Source: Glaciecola flavus (lineage in GTDB: Bacteria > Pseudomonadota > Gammaproteobacteria > Enterobacterales > Alteromonadaceae). From it: a DNA stretch of 64,000 nucleotides. The translations under genes and the position numbers were made by a program. The notes under the pieces are model-generated. The model saw only the letters and a program-made list of their open reading frames with translations, was not told the origin of the DNA and did not search any database. The stretch spans positions 62,001 through 126,000 of the forward strand of contig NZ_JBHRSW010000015.1 of the NCBI RefSeq assembly GCF_042646125.1. The letters are read 5' to 3'. Of this stretch, positions 1-9,159 are shown in pieces (position 1 is the first letter of the stretch; each line of letters starts with the position of its first letter).

Positions 1-1622
1 TCGTATTGCGTCACTGGATTCGAGCCTGTGTCGTCACAATACAAGGGCGAGAAATCGGTGATTGTAGTCGGCGAAATTACTACACCACCGGCATGTTTAC
101 CGGCGTTTCTTGTCACACCTTCAAGGATACGCGCCATGTCGATAAGGTCTTTCACTTCTTCGTCAGAATCATAGGCCTCTTGAAGTCTTGGCTCGGCTTC
201 AAAGGCTTTTTTTAAAGTCATGCCTGGTTCAGGAGGAATCAGTTTAGAAATCCGATCGACAAAACCGTAAGGGTGACCTAATACTCTGCCGACATCGCGT
301 ATTACCGCTTTTGCCGCCATAGTACCAAATGTAATAATCTGAGATACCGCATCTCGTCCATACATTTCCGCTACGTGATCAATCACTTCATCACGGCGAT
401 CCATACAAAAATCGATATCAAAATCTGGCATCGAGACACGTTCAGGGTTCAAAAACCGCTCAAACAGCAAGTCGAACTCCAATGGGTCTAGATCAGTAAT
501 ATCCAGTGCATATGCCACTAATGAGCCTGCTCCTGAACCTCGGCCAGGGCCAACAGGAATGTTGTTATCTTTACTCCATTGGATAAATTCCATTACAATC
601 AGAAAGTAACCAGGAAAGCCCATTTGGTTGATGACGCCTAATTCAATTTTTAAACGCTCATCATATTCAGGTCGTTTTTGTAAACGCTCAGCTTCATCTG
701 GAAATAAGGTGCGCAATCGTCTCTCTAAGCCTTCCTCAGAAACCTTGACTAAAAAGTCTTCTATGGTCATTTCACCGGTGGGGAATTGAGGCAGAAAGTA
801 CTTTCCAAGGGTTAAGTGTACGGAACAGCGTCGCGCAATTTCAACGGTATTTTCAACGGCTTCGGGAATATCATCGAATAAGGCGATCATCTCCTCTTGG
901 CTACGAAGATATTGCTGCTCTGTGTAGTTTTTGGGACGCCTAGGGTCTTCAAGCGTAAAACCATCAGAAATAGCGGTTCGGATTTCATGCGCTTCAAAAT
1001 CCTGTGGTTTCAAAAACCTTACATTATTTGTCGCAACCACGGGGATATCCAACTCAGCAGCAAGTTTTACCGCTTGCTCGATATACGTATTTTCCCCGCT
1101 GTGTCCTGTTCGATGTAACTCGATATAAAAACGATCGGCATAAATCGACAAATAGAATTTTGCTAAGGTCTTCGCTTGCTCGTATTTCGCTTCTTTTAAT
1201 AAGCTACCAATATCACTTGTCATCCCCCCAGACAAAACAATCACACCTTCAGAGTATTTTTCAAGCCATGCCTGTTGAGCCACAACTTTATGCTGAATAT
1301 GTCCTTGAAGATAAGCATCAGAAATTAAACAAGTAATATTCTTATAACCCACATTGTTCATTGCCAAAAAAGTCATTGATCCAATATGATCGTCAAAAGA
1401 AGGGTTCAGTACATTCACGTCACAACCGACAATCGGTTTTACGCCTCGAGAGAACGCACCAGAATAAAAACGAACAAGTCCACACATGTTCATTTGATCT
1501 GTAATTGCAACAGCGGGCATATCTGATTCTACAATTTTGTCTAAAATCGGATTTACCTTATTTAGACCATCCACCATAGAAAAATCACTGTGAATTCGCA
1601 AATGTACAAATCGAGCAGTCAC
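1..1622 (-). CDS. dnaE: DNA polymerase III alpha subunit (partial, N-terminal part)
   Basis: Catalytic subunit of the replicative DNA polymerase. The frame is open from a GTG at 1622 to the left edge, giving about 540 of the usual ~1,160 residues; the C-terminal half lies outside the window. The N-terminus (TARFVHLRIHSDFSMVDG) is the start of the PHP domain. Further in are the polymerase signatures PVGPGRGSGAGSL and PDFDIDF, whose two aspartates are catalytic metal ligands. The end visible here carries a TRNAGKHAGGVVI motif typical of the palm. It starts 5 bp after the rnhB stop, so it is the distal gene of the fabZ-lpxA-lpxB-rnhB-dnaE operon, as in E. coli. Identity is secure. Confidence 0.97.
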   Translation of the reverse strand, partial: MTARFVHLRIHSDFSMVDGLNKVNPILDKIVESDMPAVAITDQMNMCGLVRFYSGAFSRGVKPIVGCDVNVLNPSFDDHIGSMTFLAMNNVGYKNITCLISDAYLQGHIQHKVVAQQAWLEKYSEGVIVLSGGMTSDIGSLLKEAKYEQAKTLAKFYLSIYADRFYIELHRTGHSGENTYIEQAVKLAAELDIPVVATNNVRFLKPQDFEAHEIRTAISDGFTLEDPRRPKNYTEQQYLRSQEEMIALFDDIPEAVENTVEIARRCSVHLTLGKYFLPQFPTGEMTIEDFLVKVSEEGLERRLRTLFPDEAERLQKRPEYDERLKIELGVINQMGFPGYFLIVMEFIQWSKDNNIPVGPGRGSGAGSLVAYALDITDLDPLEFDLLFERFLNPERVSMPDFDIDFCMDRRDEVIDHVAEMYGRDAVSQIITFGTMAAKAVIRDVGRVLGHPYGFVDRISKLIPPEPGMTLKKAFEAEPRLQEAYDSDEEVKDLIDMARILEGVTRNAGKHAGGVVISPTTITDFSPLYCDDTGSNPVTQY

Positions 1623-1627
1623 AAAAA

Positions 1628-2209
1628 TTATTCTCCGTTTTTATCGTTGCCTTGAATAATAAGGCTTACTGGCTTAAAACTTTTTCGATATTCTGGCAAA
1701 GGCTCAAGCTCTCTCAGTATTTGTAAATGCAACTTGGTCGGATAACCTTTGTGCTTGGCAAAGCCATACTGAGGATAAATCTTATCTAAGCAAAGCATAT
1801 CATGATCGCGCGTAACCTTCGCAATAATTGAGGCTGCCGCTATCTCAGCATGCTTGTCATCGCCTTTGACAACGGCCTCACTTGGATATTCCCATTGGGG
1901 TAAACGGTTTCCGTCGACCAGTACTTTGTCTGGAAAAATACTCAAGCCGTCGACGGCACGTTTCATCGCAAGCATGGTTGCATGAAGAATGTTCATGTCA
2001 TCTATTTCTTTTGGAGAAGCACGCCCAATGCTCCACGCTAAGGCACGCTGTTTTATGATGGGAGCAAGTATCTCTCGTTTTTTTTCACTGAGCTTTTTGG
2101 AGTCAGCTAAACCCTCAATTGGCATAGCCGGGTTTAAAATAACGGCTGCGGTGACAACATCTCCAACTAATGGTCCTCGACCAACCTCGTCTACACCTGC
2201 TATTCGCAC
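1628..2209 (-). CDS. rnhB: Ribonuclease HII
   Basis: Endonuclease that cuts the RNA strand of RNA-DNA hybrids and starts removal of misincorporated ribonucleotides. It has 193 residues, normal for RNase HII. The motif GVDEVGRGP supplies Asp7 and Glu8. Asp99 (VLVDGN) and Asp117 (VKGDDKH) complete the metal-binding set, and AAASIIAKVTRD follows. The start is a GTG immediately abutting the lpxB stop codon, so translation is probably coupled. dnaE follows after 5 bp. This order is conserved across Gammaproteobacteria. Confidence 0.97.
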   Translation of the reverse strand: MRIAGVDEVGRGPLVGDVVTAAVILNPAMPIEGLADSKKLSEKKREILAPIIKQRALAWSIGRASPKEIDDMNILHATMLAMKRAVDGLSIFPDKVLVDGNRLPQWEYPSEAVVKGDDKHAEIAAASIIAKVTRDHDMLCLDKIYPQYGFAKHKGYPTKLHLQILRELEPLPEYRKSFKPVSLIIQGNDKNGE

Positions 2210-3343
2210 TTATTGCTTCACCAAAGATAATACCGCTTGTGCGGCTTGCTCATTTGCATTGCATTGCAGAGTTCGGTGAATTGAGATGAATTTATCAATA
2301 TTCTGTTCCATGCTAGCAAGTTGCTCCAACAACAATTGGCATAAGGACGCGGGGTTTACCTCTTCTTGCAATACTTCTGGCACTAATTGCTCTTCTGCCA
2401 AAATATTGGGAAGGGCAAAATATTTAGGAATATACAAACGTTGCATCATTTTGTATGTCAGAGCTGACATTTTATAGGCAACTACCATTGGTCGTTTGCA
2501 CAGCATGGCCTCTAAACTCGCCGTACCAGATGTTAAAAGCACTAAATCTGCTGCAATCATCAACTCACGAGCCGGTTTAGCGTAAATCTGAACGTCAAAA
2601 TCAAATGATTGGGCTTGTACTATGCTTTCTATTTTTTTATGCAACATCATATTCGCTGATGGGATAAGCACGCAACATGGCTTCGTTTTGTTGTACAGCC
2701 TTGCTGTATCTAAAAATATTTGCAGTAGACTGTCTATCTCTTTGCGTCTGGAGCCAGGCAGTACAGCCAATACATGTTGTTCATCCTTCAGGCCCAATTT
2801 TTTGCGCGCAGCGGCCTTATCAACTTCAATGGGGATGTCGTCGGCTAAGGTATGACCAACAAAAGTATAGGGGTAACCATACTTCTCATAGCTTACACTT
2901 TCAAATGGAAAGATCCCCAATACTAGATTCGTGGCCTTGGCAATTTTGTGAATACGCTTTTCACGCCACGCCCATACAGTTGGGCTTACATAATGAACAG
3001 TTTTCACGCCTGACGCTTTGAGCTTTTTCTCGATAGGCAGATTAAAATCTGGTGCGTCAATACCTATAAAAATATCAGGCGGGTTGTTTAAAAAATGCTG
3101 CACGATAAATCGACGTAACTTCAATAAACTAGGCAAATGCTTGAGTACTTCAACCAATCCCATCACCGATAAAATGTTCATGTCAGCAAGCGACTTCAGC
3201 CCATTGTCTATCATGTGCTTACCGCCTATCCCCTCAATCTGGGCATCGGGATACAGGCGCTTTAGCTCTTTAAGCAAGCCACCACCGAGTACGTCACCGG
3301 AAGCCTCACCTGCAATTACACCAATTTTGAGTGGTTTAGACAT
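2210..3343 (-). CDS. lpxB: Lipid-A-disaccharide synthase
   Basis: Joins UDP-2,3-diacylglucosamine and 2,3-diacylglucosamine-1-phosphate to form the lipid A disaccharide at the inner membrane. It has 377 residues, the usual length for GT19 enzymes. The N-terminus KIGVIAGEASGDVLG is the family hallmark. Later motifs include IGIDAPDFNL, SPTVWAWREKR and LPGSRRKEI, plus the C-terminal TSGTASLEAML in the UDP-sugar-binding region. It sits 8 bp after lpxA and abuts rnhB. It acts with lpxA and fabZ in the same operon on the shared hydroxyacyl-ACP pool. Confidence 0.97.
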   Translation of the reverse strand: MSKPLKIGVIAGEASGDVLGGGLLKELKRLYPDAQIEGIGGKHMIDNGLKSLADMNILSVMGLVEVLKHLPSLLKLRRFIVQHFLNNPPDIFIGIDAPDFNLPIEKKLKASGVKTVHYVSPTVWAWREKRIHKIAKATNLVLGIFPFESVSYEKYGYPYTFVGHTLADDIPIEVDKAAARKKLGLKDEQHVLAVLPGSRRKEIDSLLQIFLDTARLYNKTKPCCVLIPSANMMLHKKIESIVQAQSFDFDVQIYAKPARELMIAADLVLLTSGTASLEAMLCKRPMVVAYKMSALTYKMMQRLYIPKYFALPNILAEEQLVPEVLQEEVNPASLCQLLLEQLASMEQNIDKFISIHRTLQCNANEQAAQAVLSLVKQ

Positions 3344-3351
3344 GTCTGGAC

Positions 3352-4122
3352 TTATCTAGCAATTCCGCGAGTGGATGCTTTGAAAAACGCAACTAAGACT
3401 TTGAGCTCATCAGCTTCTTCTGCCAAGTCGGCGATAATGTCTGCCGCCTCGTCGAGAGAATTGTTTTGTCGATATATTATTTTATACGCTTTTTTGATAT
3501 TTGAAATTGCTTCGGGACTGTATCCTCGGCGTTTTAAGCCTTCAGAATTTATCCCTTGAGGCACATATTTTGTCCCGCTATACATCACATAAGGCGGAAG
3601 ATCCTTAAGTAAAATAGCGCCGCCGCCAGTAAATGCATGAGAACCAATATGGCAGAATTGATGGACAGCGGTCATTCCTCCTAATATGACAAAATCACCT
3701 AGATGAACATGCCCCGCTAGGGTCGCATTATTTGCCAAAATATTATCACTGCCCAATATGCAATCATGTGCTACGTGAGCATTGACCATAAATAAGTTTC
3801 GCGACCCTATTTTAGTAATACTTTTATCTTGCGCTGTCCCTCTGTGAATAGTACATGATTCGCGAAAGACATTATCGTCACCTATTTCTAAATAGGTATC
3901 TTCTCCAGCGTATTTTTTATCTTGGCAATCTTCACCAACCGAACAAAATTGATAAAAGGTATTGTTTTTACCAATCTTTGTGTGTCCTTTCACTACTACA
4001 TGACTTTTTAATATACAGCCATCTCCAATTTCTACATTGTCGCCAATATATGAAAATGGCCCAATCTCGACATCGGTGCCAATCTTGGCATGTTCAGACA
4101 CAACTGAAGAAGGGTGAATCAT
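3352..4122 (-). CDS. lpxA: UDP-N-acetylglucosamine acyltransferase
   Basis: First committed enzyme of lipid A synthesis: it moves a 3-hydroxyacyl chain from ACP to the 3-OH of UDP-GlcNAc. It has 256 residues, close to E. coli LpxA (262). A left-handed parallel beta-helix is indicated by repeated hexapeptides such as IGDNVE and IGKNNT. His119 in VNAHVAHDC matches the catalytic histidine of the family. The helical C-terminus (RRGYSPEAISNIKKAY) is typical of LpxA. It starts one base after the fabZ stop. It is LpxA and not LpxD, because the LpxD N-terminal domain is absent and the catalytic histidine context is that of LpxA. Confidence 0.96.
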   Translation of the reverse strand: MIHPSSVVSEHAKIGTDVEIGPFSYIGDNVEIGDGCILKSHVVVKGHTKIGKNNTFYQFCSVGEDCQDKKYAGEDTYLEIGDDNVFRESCTIHRGTAQDKSITKIGSRNLFMVNAHVAHDCILGSDNILANNATLAGHVHLGDFVILGGMTAVHQFCHIGSHAFTGGGAILLKDLPPYVMYSGTKYVPQGINSEGLKRRGYSPEAISNIKKAYKIIYRQNNSLDEAADIIADLAEEADELKVLVAFFKASTRGIAR

Positions 4123-4123
4123 C

Positions 4124-4570
4124 TTAAAAATCTCTCATTGCACACATAAACTCGGCGTTACATACTTCTTTACCGTCCACACTGGCAATACCTTCAAACT
4201 TCCATATACCACGTCTTTCTTTAAGTAGCTGAACCTCAAAATCCAGCCTATCACCGGGCACTACAGGCTGTTTGAAGCGTGCCTTATCAATGCCAGCATA
4301 AAGATAAAGCTTGTCAGAACTTCCCATGGTCTTAAAACCAAGAATCCCTGCAGCTTGTGCCAGTGCTTCTAGTATTAGCACACCAGGGAAAATAGGCTGG
4401 CCTGGGAAGTGCCCATTAAATATATCTTCATTAATCGAAATATTCTTGTAAGCACTGATGCGTTCACCACAAACATAGTCCGTCACACGGTCAACCAATA
4501 ACATCGGATACCGATGCGGCAATAGTGACATAATTTCTTTGATTTCTATTATATTGAGAGCGTTGGCCAA
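4124..4570 (-). CDS. fabZ: 3-hydroxyacyl-ACP dehydratase FabZ
   Basis: Dehydrates 3-hydroxyacyl-ACP in fatty acid elongation and competes with LpxA for the same substrate. It is a single hot-dog domain of 148 residues. The catalytic pair is His54 in FNGHFPGQP and Glu68 in GVLILEALAQAAG; LLPHRYPMLLVDRV near the N-terminus is also characteristic. The start is TTG with an AGGAG ribosome binding site 7 bases upstream. It is the first gene of its operon here: a terminator separates it from skp, and the usual lpxD between them is missing. Confidence 0.96.
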   Translation of the reverse strand: MANALNIIEIKEIMSLLPHRYPMLLVDRVTDYVCGERISAYKNISINEDIFNGHFPGQPIFPGVLILEALAQAAGILGFKTMGSSDKLYLYAGIDKARFKQPVVPGDRLDFEVQLLKERRGIWKFEGIASVDGKEVCNAEFMCAMRDF

Positions 4571-4655
4571 GAATATCTCCTACTAAAGGCTAAATTTACT
4601 AATTTGTGCAGGCACAGAGGCGCAATAAGATAAGGCTTTGGGATCAAAAAACAAA

Positions 4656-4679
4656 TCAGACCAACGAGCGTTGGTCTGA
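4656..4679 (-). terminator. Rho-independent terminator after skp
   Basis: A near-perfect inverted repeat (TCAGACCAACG with CGTTGGTCTGA) has a very short loop. On the minus strand it is followed by a T-rich run (TTTGTTTTTT). It lies 12 bases past the skp stop and about 86 bases before fabZ. It therefore probably ends the bamA-skp transcript and leaves fabZ onward to its own promoter. Confidence 0.8.
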
Positions 4680-4690
4680 ATTAAAGCAAA

Positions 4691-5206
4691 TTAGTTTGCT
4701 TGACTGACTTTATCTAGAACTTTTGACGAAATATCAAACTCTGGCTTAGCGAATGGCACTGAACCTGCGTTCAAAATAATATCGTAACCTTCTTCAGTAG
4801 CGATGCCATTAATAGCTTGTTGAATCAAGCCAAAAAGCTTTTGACGCTCTTCGTTTGTACGCGCTTGGATATTTTGCTGCAAAGGCTGCGCTTTTTGTTG
4901 AAGTTGCTGCCCTAACTCCTGAATTTGTTGCTGAAGTTTAGTTTTTTCTTCTTCGCTCATGGTTGCTGATTCGCGCTGAAGCTTTTCAACCATAAAATTA
5001 CCGTCTGACTGCAATTTTTGGATTTCTTGACGCTGGTCTTTGAACTCTTCATTAATGCTTTGTTCAATGGCCGCGATCTGTGGCAATGATTGAATGATAC
5101 GCTGTACGTCGACGATGCCGACTTTATCCGCAGCGTTGGCAACGACTGACATAACCGATAATCCAACCAGTGCAAAAAATGCCAGTCCTTTATTCAATGT
5201 TTTCAA
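4691..5206 (-). CDS. skp: Periplasmic chaperone Skp/OmpH
   Basis: Periplasmic holdase that escorts unfolded outer-membrane proteins to the BAM complex. The protein has 171 residues. A signal peptide ends near SVVANA|ADKVGIVDVQ, and the mature N-terminus KVGIVDVQRI is family-typical. A long Gln/Glu/Lys-rich helical stretch (about residues 45-125) would form the coiled-coil tentacles. It follows bamA, whose product receives Skp clients. The gap to bamA holds an 11-bp inverted repeat, so relative expression may be tuned there. Confidence 0.93.
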   Translation of the reverse strand: MKTLNKGLAFFALVGLSVMSVVANAADKVGIVDVQRIIQSLPQIAAIEQSINEEFKDQRQEIQKLQSDGNFMVEKLQRESATMSEEEKTKLQQQIQELGQQLQQKAQPLQQNIQARTNEERQKLFGLIQQAINGIATEEGYDIILNAGSVPFAKPEFDISSKVLDKVSQAN

Positions 5207-5231
5207 AATAACACTCCTTGAGCTTGTTATA

Positions 5232-5260
5232 AGGGCTTGCTGGATTTATCAGCAAGCCCT
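5232..5260 (-). repeat. 11-bp inverted repeat between bamA and skp
   Basis: AGGGCTTGCTG and its exact complement are separated by a 7-base loop in the 91-bp bamA-skp gap. On the minus strand no run of T follows, so it is a poor intrinsic terminator. It could be an mRNA 3'-end stabiliser or a partial attenuator letting skp and bamA be expressed at different levels. Confidence 0.6.
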
Positions 5261-5297
5261 TTATGTTGAGTTAAAAATTTGTGAAATTATACCCTTT

Positions 5298-7769
5298 CTA
5301 GAAAGTCGATCCAATGTTGAATGTGAAGAATTTCGCATCATCACCGTCTCTTTCTTTAATGGCTTTGGAAAAACTAAATACCATGGGACCCATCGGTGAT
5401 ATCCACTGGATAGACAAACCTGCAGAACTGCGATAATACTTCCAGTCACTGTAATCGGCTAGCGCATCACCATTTTGAACAATGTTCAGATCTTTCACTG
5501 CTTCATAGTCAAACTCTGTATCCCACACATTACCTATGTCATAGAACAAACTGGTGCGAACAGAGTTGTCAAATTCTGCTTCGACAAAGGGAGTCGGGAC
5601 AATTAACTCCACGCCACCAATCGCCATGGCATTACCGCCAAGACTCCGACTAGAGAGTGTTGCCGTATCCAAACTTGGATCGTTCAGTACAGGTACACCA
5701 TTTGGTGTTGTAAGGGCGGTCGAACTGATGCGTCTTAAACCACGTGGGCCAACGGTATTGTTCTCAAAACCTCGCAAAGTGTCAGCACCACCCGCTGTGA
5801 AGTTTTCTGTGAACGGAAGAATTTGCTCGATGCCATCCACATCGCCATATCCATTACCATATCCCAAGCGCATACGTGCCAGCACCGTCCAGCGCTGATT
5901 ACGAGATAATGGGAAATACCATTTGTTATCTGATATGAACTTGAAATAGTTTACATCTGAATTAGGTGTAGTAATGCTCAGTGACGCTCGCTGAGAAGAA
6001 CCACTCGACGGAAACAAACCGCGATTGAGCGTATTTCTGCTCCATGTCACCGAGCCCAATAGACTCGCATAGTCAATCGGCGCTTCAGGATCATTTGGAT
6101 CTTCAAATTGGCGATAAAACTGTCTTGTTTGTTCGAACTGCGTATTGTCTGAGGTAAGCTCAACATCTGAATAGGTAAGACCAAAACTGATGCGGTTGAC
6201 TTCATTAATTGGATAACCAATCGTGCCACCTAATGACCAACGTTTTGTATTAAATTGTACAGTACCAAAATCACCGCCATCAAACTCACTGTATGAAAGG
6301 CTACCACCCAGACTGATCCCATCAATGGTGAAATAGGGATCTAAGTAGGTTAGCTGAGCCGTTGATTGATAGGATACAGTCGATATATTTGCACCAATTC
6401 GTTTACCCGTGCCTAGGAAGTTATCTTGCTGTATACCCGCCTGCAAGCTCAGTTTTGTTGCGTCACCATATCCAATACCGGCATTAAACTGCCCTGATGC
6501 CTGTTCTTTTACCTTAAATTCAATATCAACTTTGTCTTCTTCGCCGGGCAACCGAATCGTTTCATATTCGACCTCTTCCATGTAAGTCAAACGAGAAAGT
6601 TGCGCTTTTGAAGTTTCAAGTAGGTTTTCTGATAACCATGTCCCTTCCAACTGCACGACATTTTGGCGTAATACATCGTCAGCGGTTGTTTCATTACCTT
6701 CAATATTTACGCGGCGCACATAAATTCGCTTACCTGGGTCAACCGACAAGGTCAACTTAACGGTTTTATCATCTTCATTAATTTCAGGAATCGTTGTGAC
6801 TGTAGGATATGCATAGCCGTATCGGCCAAGATATTTCGACACAAACTCTTCTGCATAGGTGACTTGTGCTTGACTATACAAACGGCCTGTTTGAATCGGT
6901 AGTAATTGACGAATAAAATTTTCAAACCCCAATAAATCACCCACGAGTTCGATATCAGAAACCGTGTATGTTTCGCCCTCTGATAAGTTAAGGGTGATAT
7001 AAATACCGTCTTTTTCGGGTGACATAGAAACCTGTGTCGAGGTAATACCAAATTGCAGGTAGCCGCGATCTTTATAATAACTGGTTATGGTTTCCATATC
7101 GCCAGACAAGGTTTGCTGCTGGTAGCGAGTTTCTGAGGTAAAATCCCACCAAGGCGTATCAAACTGCAACTCCATTTGCGAAAATAGTTCTTTGTCATCA
7201 AACACTTCGTTGCCGACAATATTGATCTGCTTAATTTTTGCTGCATCACCCTCTTCAAAGCGCAATTTTAAGTCAACGCGATTTCTTGGCAAAGGGGTAA
7301 CAATCGCGCTAACCGTCGCATTATATTTACCAATACTGTGGAAAAAATCTTTTAAGCCATTTTCTATAGACGTAATGACGGTTCGATCGAGCGGCTCGCC
7401 AACACGAATGTTGGAGTTATCTAAACTTTCCTGTAGCTGCTCATCCTTAATGTCGTCATTACCATCAAAAATAATACTCGATATGGTTGGCCGTTCCTCT
7501 ACTTCCACCACCAATACGGCACCATCACGGTATATTTTTACACTCTCGAAATGAGTGGAGGAATACAAGGAGCGAATAAGTTGTGTGACACGAAACTTGT
7601 TCATCGTATCGCCACGCTGAACAGGTAAATAAGTAAGAGCTGCGCCGAGAGCTACACGTTGCAAGCCTTCTACTCGTATATCCTCAACAACAAAATCATA
7701 ATTAGATTGCGCGAAGGCAGAAGAGGACGCCGCTAGCAAGGTGGCAAGAATAAATTTATTAAACTTCAT
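5298..7769 (-). CDS. bamA: Outer membrane protein assembly factor BamA
   Basis: Core of the BAM complex, inserting beta-barrel proteins into the outer membrane. It has 823 residues, near the E. coli length of 810. A signal peptide ends at AFA|QSNYDF. Five POTRA domains cover roughly residues 24-425, beginning VEDIRVEGLQRV. The C-terminal 16-strand barrel carries TAGGADTLRGFENNTVGPRG (an RGF-type motif) and ends in a terminal phenylalanine (FNIGSTF), the barrel-insertion signal. It lies between rseP and skp as in other Gammaproteobacteria. Confidence 0.97.
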   Translation of the reverse strand: MKFNKFILATLLAASSSAFAQSNYDFVVEDIRVEGLQRVALGAALTYLPVQRGDTMNKFRVTQLIRSLYSSTHFESVKIYRDGAVLVVEVEERPTISSIIFDGNDDIKDEQLQESLDNSNIRVGEPLDRTVITSIENGLKDFFHSIGKYNATVSAIVTPLPRNRVDLKLRFEEGDAAKIKQINIVGNEVFDDKELFSQMELQFDTPWWDFTSETRYQQQTLSGDMETITSYYKDRGYLQFGITSTQVSMSPEKDGIYITLNLSEGETYTVSDIELVGDLLGFENFIRQLLPIQTGRLYSQAQVTYAEEFVSKYLGRYGYAYPTVTTIPEINEDDKTVKLTLSVDPGKRIYVRRVNIEGNETTADDVLRQNVVQLEGTWLSENLLETSKAQLSRLTYMEEVEYETIRLPGEEDKVDIEFKVKEQASGQFNAGIGYGDATKLSLQAGIQQDNFLGTGKRIGANISTVSYQSTAQLTYLDPYFTIDGISLGGSLSYSEFDGGDFGTVQFNTKRWSLGGTIGYPINEVNRISFGLTYSDVELTSDNTQFEQTRQFYRQFEDPNDPEAPIDYASLLGSVTWSRNTLNRGLFPSSGSSQRASLSITTPNSDVNYFKFISDNKWYFPLSRNQRWTVLARMRLGYGNGYGDVDGIEQILPFTENFTAGGADTLRGFENNTVGPRGLRRISSTALTTPNGVPVLNDPSLDTATLSSRSLGGNAMAIGGVELIVPTPFVEAEFDNSVRTSLFYDIGNVWDTEFDYEAVKDLNIVQNGDALADYSDWKYYRSSAGLSIQWISPMGPMVFSFSKAIKERDGDDAKFFTFNIGSTF

Positions 7770-7812
7770 TTACTATCTTTAATCCAGTACGTTGTGTCAG
7801 AGATTCTTATAT

Positions 7813-9159
7813 TTATATATTGCGTAAGATATCGTTAAAAATAGCCGTAGCCATCACCACAAATAGCAAAGCACCACCAACCCGAAACCCTATATCCTGA
7901 ACAGCCTCTGACACCGGCTTTCCAGTTAACCACTCCACCGTAAAGTACATTAAATGACCACCATCTAAGATGGGTAACGGTAAAAGGTTGATAATACCAA
8001 GATTCACACTAATAAGCGCTAAAAAAGTCAAGAAGGTCACTAAACCTGCACTTGCACTTGTTCCGGCTCCTTGCGCTATCGAAATTGGGCCGCTCAAATT
8101 TTTAACTGAAATATCCCCTGTAATCAATTTACCTAGCATTTCTACCGTGACTGAAACGAGTCGCGCAGTTTCACTCAAGCCATAAACAAAAGCATCGACA
8201 AAGCCCAGTTTGATATTTTCAATATACTCACTCGGCCATGGTGCTTGAAAAGGTATAACGCCAAGATATCCAGCGTCAGGTTTTTCTGGGTGTTGACCAG
8301 TCGTTACTGCTAACTCAAGCCTTTGACCTTCTCTACTTACCTCAATATCAACTTTTTGTAGAGGTCTTTGTTCGATAAAGTCTACTATTTGGCTCCAATT
8401 CTCAAAACTAGTTCCATCAATTCTCAATATTTCATCATTAATCGCCATCCCAGCTCTACTTGCAGGCGAATCATCTGCAACAAACGCAATAGTCGAAGTG
8501 GCTGCTGGCCGATAAGGTGTGAAGCCCAGTGAAGAGAATAAACTGCTGCTGTCCGAATCAATTTTCCATCCGTTTAAAGCGATCACAACAGGCTGTTCAC
8601 GCATGTTTTTATCGAGTACTTTGAGAGGTAAAAAGTCTTCGCCACTGAATGTGGCTATCTCGATCCCCACATCTCTCCAGTTGAATGTTTGACGGTCTCC
8701 TACCGCAATTATTTGATCACCACTGGCAAGCCCTGAACCAGCAGCCACCGAATCAGGGATAAGCTCACCAATTACTGGCTTTATCGTTTGTTGGCCTATC
8801 ATTCCAACGCTCATCAGCACCAAAACTGCAAACACAATATTGACAAGTGGACCCGCTGCGACAATAGCAAAACGCTGAGAGATTGGCTTGTGGTTGAAGG
8901 CTTGTGCTTTCTCAGTCTCACTTATATCGTCAACTCGACCGTCAAGCATACGCACGTATCCACCCAAAGGAATCGCGGCAATCACAAATTCCATCCCTGT
9001 AGAAGTGGTACGCTTGTAAAGTGGTTTGCCGAAGCCAATCGAAAATCGCAGGATTTTTACCTTACACAATTTGGCAACAAAGTAATGCCCCCACTCATGT
9101 ACGGCAACTAAAATACTGAGCGCAACGATAAAATAAAATAGATTGTTTAAGATAGACAT
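7813..9159 (-). CDS. rseP: Site-2 protease RseP
   Basis: Intramembrane zinc metalloprotease that cleaves the anti-sigma factor RseA and releases sigma-E under envelope stress. It has 448 residues. The zinc site is HEWGH at residues 21-25 in the first membrane segment. The third metal ligand lies in LLPLPILDGGHL near the C-terminus. Two PDZ domains lie between (about residues 115-290), with gating motifs VAAGSGLASGDQI and SPASRAGMAINDEI. It starts next to the dxr stop and lies upstream of bamA, linking envelope stress sensing to outer-membrane assembly. Confidence 0.96.
   Translation of the reverse strand: MSILNNLFYFIVALSILVAVHEWGHYFVAKLCKVKILRFSIGFGKPLYKRTTSTGMEFVIAAIPLGGYVRMLDGRVDDISETEKAQAFNHKPISQRFAIVAAGPLVNIVFAVLVLMSVGMIGQQTIKPVIGELIPDSVAAGSGLASGDQIIAVGDRQTFNWRDVGIEIATFSGEDFLPLKVLDKNMREQPVVIALNGWKIDSDSSSLFSSLGFTPYRPAATSTIAFVADDSPASRAGMAINDEILRIDGTSFENWSQIVDFIEQRPLQKVDIEVSREGQRLELAVTTGQHPEKPDAGYLGVIPFQAPWPSEYIENIKLGFVDAFVYGLSETARLVSVTVEMLGKLITGDISVKNLSGPISIAQGAGTSASAGLVTFLTFLALISVNLGIINLLPLPILDGGHLMYFTVEWLTGKPVSEAVQDIGFRVGGALLFVVMATAIFNDILRNI

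Noticed and set aside
3352..4122. Possibility that this acyltransferase is LpxD filling the missing gene
   Set aside because: Length, lack of the LpxD N-terminal domain and the catalytic histidine context fit LpxA.
5554..5898. 114-codon plus-strand frame antisense to bamA
   Set aside because: Shadow of the BamA barrel coding region, no ribosome binding site and no family resemblance.
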